DNA of 11,378 nucleotides, taken from contig DAOUQK010000087.1 of the NCBI GenBank assembly GCA_030625695.1, forward strand, positions 1 to 11,378. The letters run 5' to 3'. The stretch comes from Paracoccaceae bacterium. Lineage in GTDB: Bacteria > Pseudomonadota > Alphaproteobacteria > Rhodobacterales > Rhodobacteraceae. A model generated the notes under the pieces. It was given only the letters and a program-made list of their open reading frames with translations, did not search any database and was not told the origin of the DNA. The position numbers were made by a program, and so were the translations under genes. Positions 7,733-11,378 of the stretch are shown piece after piece (the first letter of the stretch is position 1; every line of letters begins with the position of its first letter).

Positions 7733-7746
7733 AAACCGCCCTTTCA

Positions 7747-8664
7747 TCAATCCGTAGGATGGGTTTTTAACCCATCTTCATTCAAGAACCGACCCTCGCG
7801 AATCACTTCCAACAATTGTCCAAGCGACACATCCACACCCCGCCCGGATGTGTCCAACTGCGCCAACGCCTGACCATACAGCACCTCGCGACTGGTCAGG
7901 ATCAACCGTAATTGATCCATCGCTTCGGGATTGCCCGCCATTGGCCGTTCGTCGCCTTGATCGCGCACCCGCGCCATATGTTCTTCGGGCGTCGCCCGCA
8001 GCCATACTGAATGAAAACGCCGCAGCAACAGTGCATAGGTGTCAGCTTCGCCAACAATTCCGCCCGCCACGGCCAAAACCAAATCGTCATGATTGGCGAT
8101 CACCCGTGATATCGCCTCTGCCTCTAACCGCCGATACCCTTCCGGCCCATAAAGCGCGATCACCTCGTTGACCGGTATGCCGCTTTGGGCCTCGATCTCG
8201 CTGTTCAATTCAATAAATGGCAGGCCCAGCGCCTTGGCCGATAGCGCCCCAAGCGTCGATTTACCCGCTCCGCGCAACCCGATCAGGCAAATACGTCGTG
8301 CCCGCTTTGTCCGCCCCAAACCCAGCTTGCGCATCACTTCCTGTTGCACGTCATCATCGGCCCTGCGAAACAAATCAGCCACCTGCAAGGCCTGTGGTGT
8401 CATTGATGTCCGTGGATCATCCTCGCTCACCAGCTTATCAATTCGAATGTCCAGCGCCACCGCCACCCGTTGCAGCAGCCCGATGGAAATATTCCCGGCA
8501 CCGGCCTCTAATTGTGCCAGATAACGTGGTGACACGCCGGATGTTTCTGACAATACCCGACGCGGAATACCCTTGCGCTCGCGCGCCTCGCGCACCCTGT
8601 CACCAACGCGGACGATCAGGGCTCTTACCTCAGACTCTTCGTCAATATTGGGGATCTCACCCAC
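7747..8664 (-). CDS. boxR: BoxR/BzdR-type benzoyl-CoA-responsive repressor (XRE domain + shikimate-kinase-like domain)
   Basis: A 305-residue regulator. Residues 19-80 are an XRE helix-turn-helix (RVREARERKGIPRRVLSETSG, then VSPRYLAQLEAGAGNIS). A linker follows, and residues 124-290 are shikimate-kinase-like with Walker A GLRGAGKS (129-136). In characterised BzdR and BoxR this domain binds benzoyl-CoA and releases DNA, derepressing benzoate genes. Consistent with a sensor rather than a kinase, the usual DxD shikimate site is E152-L-N154, and the GGG loop reads AGG (200-202), while R178 in the GYR motif remains. The start is GTG, with AAGGGG about 7 bases upstream, 14 bp after the thioesterase stop, so it is the last visible gene of the box operon and probably autoregulated. 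Its operator is likely upstream of the operon, outside the window. Confidence 0.9.
   Translation of the reverse strand: MGEIPNIDEESEVRALIVRVGDRVREARERKGIPRRVLSETSGVSPRYLAQLEAGAGNISIGLLQRVAVALDIRIDKLVSEDDPRTSMTPQALQVADLFRRADDDVQQEVMRKLGLGRTKRARRICLIGLRGAGKSTLGALSAKALGLPFIELNSEIEAQSGIPVNEVIALYGPEGYRRLEAEAISRVIANHDDLVLAVAGGIVGEADTYALLLRRFHSVWLRATPEEHMARVRDQGDERPMAGNPEAMDQLRLILTSREVLYGQALAQLDTSGRGVDVSLGQLLEVIREGRFLNEDGLKTHPTD
7756..7778. terminator. Palindrome between convergent genes, possible bidirectional terminator
   Basis: GATGGGTT (7758-7765) and AACCCATC (7769-7776) are perfect inverted repeats around a 3-base TTT loop, extendable by one G-U and one A-U pair. It lies within the last codons of boxR, 24 bases past the stop of the PstS/OmpA gene, where two converging transcripts must end. 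No T-run follows on either strand, so intrinsic termination is uncertain. It could instead help to stabilise mRNA ends. Confidence 0.4.
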
Positions 8665-8678
8665 AAAGTATCCCCTTG

Positions 8679-9101
8679 TTAGGGCCGCAATAACGGCTCT
8701 ACTACCTGCCGAAACCGTTCTGGCGCAGGCTGAGGCTTGAATTCATCGGCGATGGTGAAAACACTGACAAACTGCCCCTCAAAACACAAAACTCCATCCT
8801 GCCGACCGTTTACCGCAAACCGGATTGATGATCCGCCCAATCGCATCGGATAAACTTCGCATATCAGCCGATGGCGCGGCGTTATCGGTGATTTGAAGTC
8901 CAATGACATATGCACAAAAGGTGTGCCGATATTCAGGTCTATTTCCATCTGGAACCATCCCACGCCGTCCAGATGGTGTTCCCACCAGGCATTGATCGCA
9001 TCCAGAGCAAACCATGGGATTCGCGCGGTATAGGCAATACGCGCCGGGTCACAATCGCCCCAGGCCACGCGAATCTCATGCTCGAAAACAGGTTGGTTCA
9101 T
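8679..9101 (-). CDS. 4-hydroxybenzoyl-CoA-type acyl-CoA thioesterase of the box operon
   Basis: A 140-residue single hotdog-fold protein, cytoplasmic. The N-terminal WGDCDPARIAYTARIPWF (residues 14-31) is the 4HBT signature, and D18 aligns with the catalytic Asp17 of Pseudomonas 4-hydroxybenzoyl-CoA thioesterase. GTPFVHMSLDFKSPI (about 59-73) is the usual central strand. It begins directly after the boxA TGA with no spacer, indicating translational coupling, and precedes boxR by 14 bp. A benzoyl-CoA thioesterase is known in the Azoarcus evansii box cluster, where it is thought to rescue CoA when thioesters accumulate. By context I infer benzoyl-CoA or a ring-hydroxylated or dead-end benzoyl-CoA as substrate. 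A standalone 4-hydroxybenzoyl-CoA hydrolase is the alternative. Confidence 0.9.
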   Translation of the reverse strand: MNQPVFEHEIRVAWGDCDPARIAYTARIPWFALDAINAWWEHHLDGVGWFQMEIDLNIGTPFVHMSLDFKSPITPRHRLICEVYPMRLGGSSIRFAVNGRQDGVLCFEGQFVSVFTIADEFKPQPAPERFRQVVEPLLRP

Positions 9102-10280
9102 TCAGTAGGTTTCCACATGATAACGCCCGTCCTCGCGCATGGTATCGCGTAATTCACTCCAGTCTATCCCGATCCCACGGGCAATGTCCGACAGCGCCTC
9201 TTCAACGCCATGTTCCATCGCCTTCAGCCCGCAAATATAGATATGCCCCTTGGGGTGTTGCAGGATATCGCCGACCAGCCCCGGTTCCTCGCGCAGGCGA
9301 TCCTGCACATACTGCTTTGGCCCATCGTTCTGACGACTGAACGCAAACAGCTTTTTCAAAAAGCTTTCGGGCACCTTGTTCAGTGGCCCGAAATACGGCA
9401 ACTCTTCCTGCCGTCTTGCACCAAATGCCAATGTCAGAGACTGCTTAAGCTTTGGATTCTCCCTTTGCCGCCGCATGGTAAATCCCCGGAACGGTGCCGA
9501 CCCTGTGCCGGTACAGATCATCAACAGATGTGTTTCAGGGTCTGACGGCAACAGAAATGTCGCCCCAAACGGCCCGGTCAATTGCACCGTGTCATCCGCC
9601 TTTAGATCACACAGATAACTTGAACAAACACCCAATGGTTCCCGCTTAACGGTCAAGGACAGGTTGTGAAAATTTGGTCTTTCACCGTCCCTCGGACTAG
9701 ACACCGAATAAAGCCGCGGCAAATGTGGATTGCCTTCGTCATCTACCCCCGGTGGGATCACCCCAACCGATTGTCCCTCTAACACCGGAAACGGCAAACC
9801 ACCCATGTCCAGAATGATATGGCGCACATCACTGTCGCTGTCGCCGTCCGTCAGACGATAGTTGCCTTGAACCCGCGCCTCGGCTGGTTTGCCAAGATTG
9901 TACATGTTGATGGTCGGCTTGGCCGCACTGGCGGGCGCGTGTGCCTTGCCACCCGCGCCTTTGTGCGCTTCGGCCAACAAGGCGGCCATGGCGTCATCAA
10001 GCGCTTCGCCCGTTTCCTCTTCCATCTCCTGTTGCTCGGGCAAATCCTCCCACCCGAACTGATCCTCTAATGAATATGGTTCTGAAACCACGCGCCATTC
10101 GTCGATCGACCCGGTCGGGCAGACCGGGATACAATCCATACAGCCCTCACAGATCGAAGCATCAACCACGACGTTATTATCATCATGGCTGATCGCGCCG
10201 ATGCTGCAGGTCATTTCGCAGGTGTAACAGCGAATGCAAATCTCAGGATCAATCAGGTGCTGTTTTTGCGGCGTACCCAT
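9102..10280 (-). CDS. boxA: Benzoyl-CoA 2,3-epoxidase reductase component BoxA
   Basis: A 392-residue NADPH-dependent iron-sulfur flavoprotein that supplies electrons to BoxB. Residues 11-62 are a two-cluster ferredoxin: cysteines 15, 18, 21, 25 and 44, 47, 50, 54 give two CxxCxxCxxxC motifs for two [4Fe-4S] clusters. Residues 63-122 are an acidic, then Ala-rich linker. Residues 130-392 are a ferredoxin-NADP reductase module: RLYS (189-192) and CSSYL (219-223) for FAD, GTGSAP (258-263) and YICGLKAMEHGVEEAL for NADPH, and a C-terminal aromatic Tyr in YHVETY, typical of FNR. One oddity is that the first cluster ends CS rather than the common CP. The gene starts 3 bp after the boxB stop with no clear ribosome site, so translation is probably coupled. 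The Fd-linker-FNR layout plus boxB next door makes the call secure. Confidence 0.95.
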   Translation of the reverse strand: MGTPQKQHLIDPEICIRCYTCEMTCSIGAISHDDNNVVVDASICEGCMDCIPVCPTGSIDEWRVVSEPYSLEDQFGWEDLPEQQEMEEETGEALDDAMAALLAEAHKGAGGKAHAPASAAKPTINMYNLGKPAEARVQGNYRLTDGDSDSDVRHIILDMGGLPFPVLEGQSVGVIPPGVDDEGNPHLPRLYSVSSPRDGERPNFHNLSLTVKREPLGVCSSYLCDLKADDTVQLTGPFGATFLLPSDPETHLLMICTGTGSAPFRGFTMRRQRENPKLKQSLTLAFGARRQEELPYFGPLNKVPESFLKKLFAFSRQNDGPKQYVQDRLREEPGLVGDILQHPKGHIYICGLKAMEHGVEEALSDIARGIGIDWSELRDTMREDGRYHVETY

Positions 10281-10283
10281 GGC

Positions 10284-11378
10284 TCAGGCCATGTGCAGCT
10301 TGACGTATTCGAAATCACCCGGCTTGTTGTCGATCCCAACTTTTGGCGGTGCAATCCAACCGGCATACTGACCCGGCTCACTGACCGGTTTCATCAGCGA
10401 TTGAATGAAATCCCCGTCCGCGTGCGAGGGCAACCAATTGGGCAGTCCGGCATCATAATCGGCCCCGTTCAGCAAATTACCTTCGGGATCAAACAATTTG
10501 TCAGTAAAGACGCCAATCTTACGGTTAAACGCCTCATGCGGCAGCGTCATCTCAAACTCGACCCCCAGCTTGGCGATGCCTTTGTTCCAACGACCAACGC
10601 CACCGGCTGCGTCTTTGGTATAGTCATCCCGCAGACGCATGTTGATAGCCGTCAGTGCCGGCACCTCATGCTGTACCATCTTGCCATCGACAATATCCCA
10701 GACCTTATAGGTGTCACCGGCCAACTGATGATCGTCGTCAATCCGCTGCTCCAAATACCGCCCCTTGATGCCGGAATTAAAGGCATTGGCGGCATTGGTC
10801 GACACCTCTTGGCCAAACAGATCAAGTGACAAAGTATAGTGCATGTTCAGCTTTTTCTGGATCAACGGCAGGTCAATCACCCCAAGCGCGCGAATCTTGT
10901 CGATGTCATAGGGGTCCGTGATCCCGGCCTCGTTCATCGCTTCACAGGTGCGTTGAATGGTCCGCCCGACGCCGGTTTCGCCGACAAACATATGGTGCGC
11001 TTCTTCGGTCAGCATGAACCGGCAGGTGCGTGACAACGGATCAAACCCCGATTGCGCCAGGCTCTCCAGCTGCATCTTACCATCACGGTCAGTGAAATAA
11101 GTGAACATGAAGAACGACAGCCAATCTGGCGTCTCTTCGTTAAACGCGCCCAACATTCTTGGTGCTTCTTCGCTGCCCGAACTACGGCGCAGCATATCGT
11201 CCGCCTCTTCCCGCCCATCACGGCCAAAATACTTGTGCAGCAAATAGACCATCGCCCACAGATGCCGCCCTTCTTCGACGTTGACCTGAAACAGGTTGCG
11301 CAGATCATACAGCGACGGCGCAGTCAGGCCCAGAAACCGTTGCTGTTCGACGCTCGCAGGCTCTGTATCGCCCTGAAT
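10284..11378 (-). CDS. boxB: Benzoyl-CoA 2,3-epoxidase oxygenase component BoxB, C-terminal part (5' end outside window)
   Basis: The reading frame stays open to the window edge, giving 365 residues. BoxB is a diiron enzyme that uses O2 and BoxA electrons to form 2,3-epoxybenzoyl-CoA, the ring-activating step of aerobic benzoate breakdown. All six iron ligands I recall from the A. evansii BoxB structure (E120, E150, H153, D211, E240, H243) have counterparts with the same spacing: Glu at 11361-11363, ExxH in EEGRHLW (11271-11273 and 11262-11264), Asp at 11088-11090, and ExxH in EEAHHMF (11001-11003 and 10992-10994). By that offset about 114 N-terminal residues are missing, for a total near 479, close to the family length. 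An internal Met at 11252 is not the start, since the frame upstream reads LRNLFQVNVEEGRHLWA. boxC and the benzoate-CoA ligase are probably further upstream. Confidence 0.96.
   Translation of the reverse strand: MQGDTEPASVEQQRFLGLTAPSLYDLRNLFQVNVEEGRHLWAMVYLLHKYFGRDGREEADDMLRRSSGSEEAPRMLGAFNEETPDWLSFFMFTYFTDRDGKMQLESLAQSGFDPLSRTCRFMLTEEAHHMFVGETGVGRTIQRTCEAMNEAGITDPYDIDKIRALGVIDLPLIQKKLNMHYTLSLDLFGQEVSTNAANAFNSGIKGRYLEQRIDDDHQLAGDTYKVWDIVDGKMVQHEVPALTAINMRLRDDYTKDAAGGVGRWNKGIAKLGVEFEMTLPHEAFNRKIGVFTDKLFDPEGNLLNGADYDAGLPNWLPSHADGDFIQSLMKPVSEPGQYAGWIAPPKVGIDNKPGDFEYVKLHMA

Noticed and set aside
7747..8664. Shikimate kinase (aroK) as the function of the gene
   Set aside because: The N-terminal XRE domain, loss of the DxD and GGG shikimate contacts and location in the box operon point to BoxR rather than the aromatic-amino-acid enzyme.
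7747..11378. Box operon as a recent mobile island
   Set aside because: No integrase, transposase, tRNA or direct repeats are visible, and composition appears like that of the housekeeping genes beside it.

Overview
The window reads as chromosomal DNA of an alphaproteobacterium, most likely a marine Rhodobacterales (roseobacter-type) organism. The evidence is the style of SecA (907 residues, zinc tail), the order mutT, argJ and parvulin divergent from secA, and an aerobic benzoyl-CoA (box) operon with a BoxR/BzdR-type regulator. Base composition is moderately GC-rich and even throughout. No insertion sequence, tRNA, rRNA, CRISPR array or integrase is visible. Gene density is very high. The longest stretch without a gene is the divergent region 2115-2290 (176 bp), and no gap exceeds 300 bp.

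Left part, minus strand (1-2114): an exported parvulin-type peptidyl-prolyl isomerase, argJ (arginine biosynthesis) and the first 13 codons of a mutT-like gene form a tight operon with gaps of 4 bp and then a 4-base GTGA overlap. It diverges from secA across 176 bp that holds a candidate secA promoter and two possible hairpins.

Middle part, plus strand (2291-7732): secA is followed by two tandem hairpins, the second resembling a terminator. Then come two envelope genes 22 bp apart. The first is an unrecognised membrane-anchored or secreted protein with four cysteines in its exported part. The second is a secreted fusion of a PstS-like solute-binding domain and an OmpA-like peptidoglycan-binding domain, whose anion-binding loop looks degenerate. 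These two are the least explained genes here.

Right part, minus strand (7747-11378): an operon runs leftward as boxB (5' end outside the window), boxA, a 4-hydroxybenzoyl-CoA-type thioesterase and boxR. BoxA takes electrons from NADPH through FAD and two [4Fe-4S] clusters and passes them to the diiron enzyme BoxB, which makes 2,3-epoxybenzoyl-CoA. The thioesterase probably frees CoA from benzoyl-CoA or dead-end thioesters. BoxR is an XRE repressor fused to a shikimate-kinase-like domain that senses benzoyl-CoA in characterised relatives. The operon converges with the envelope pair across only 14 bp, with a palindrome in the last codons of boxR.

I see no convincing previously undescribed system. 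The best leads are the two-gene envelope module behind secA and the untested structured elements around secA and at the convergent junction.
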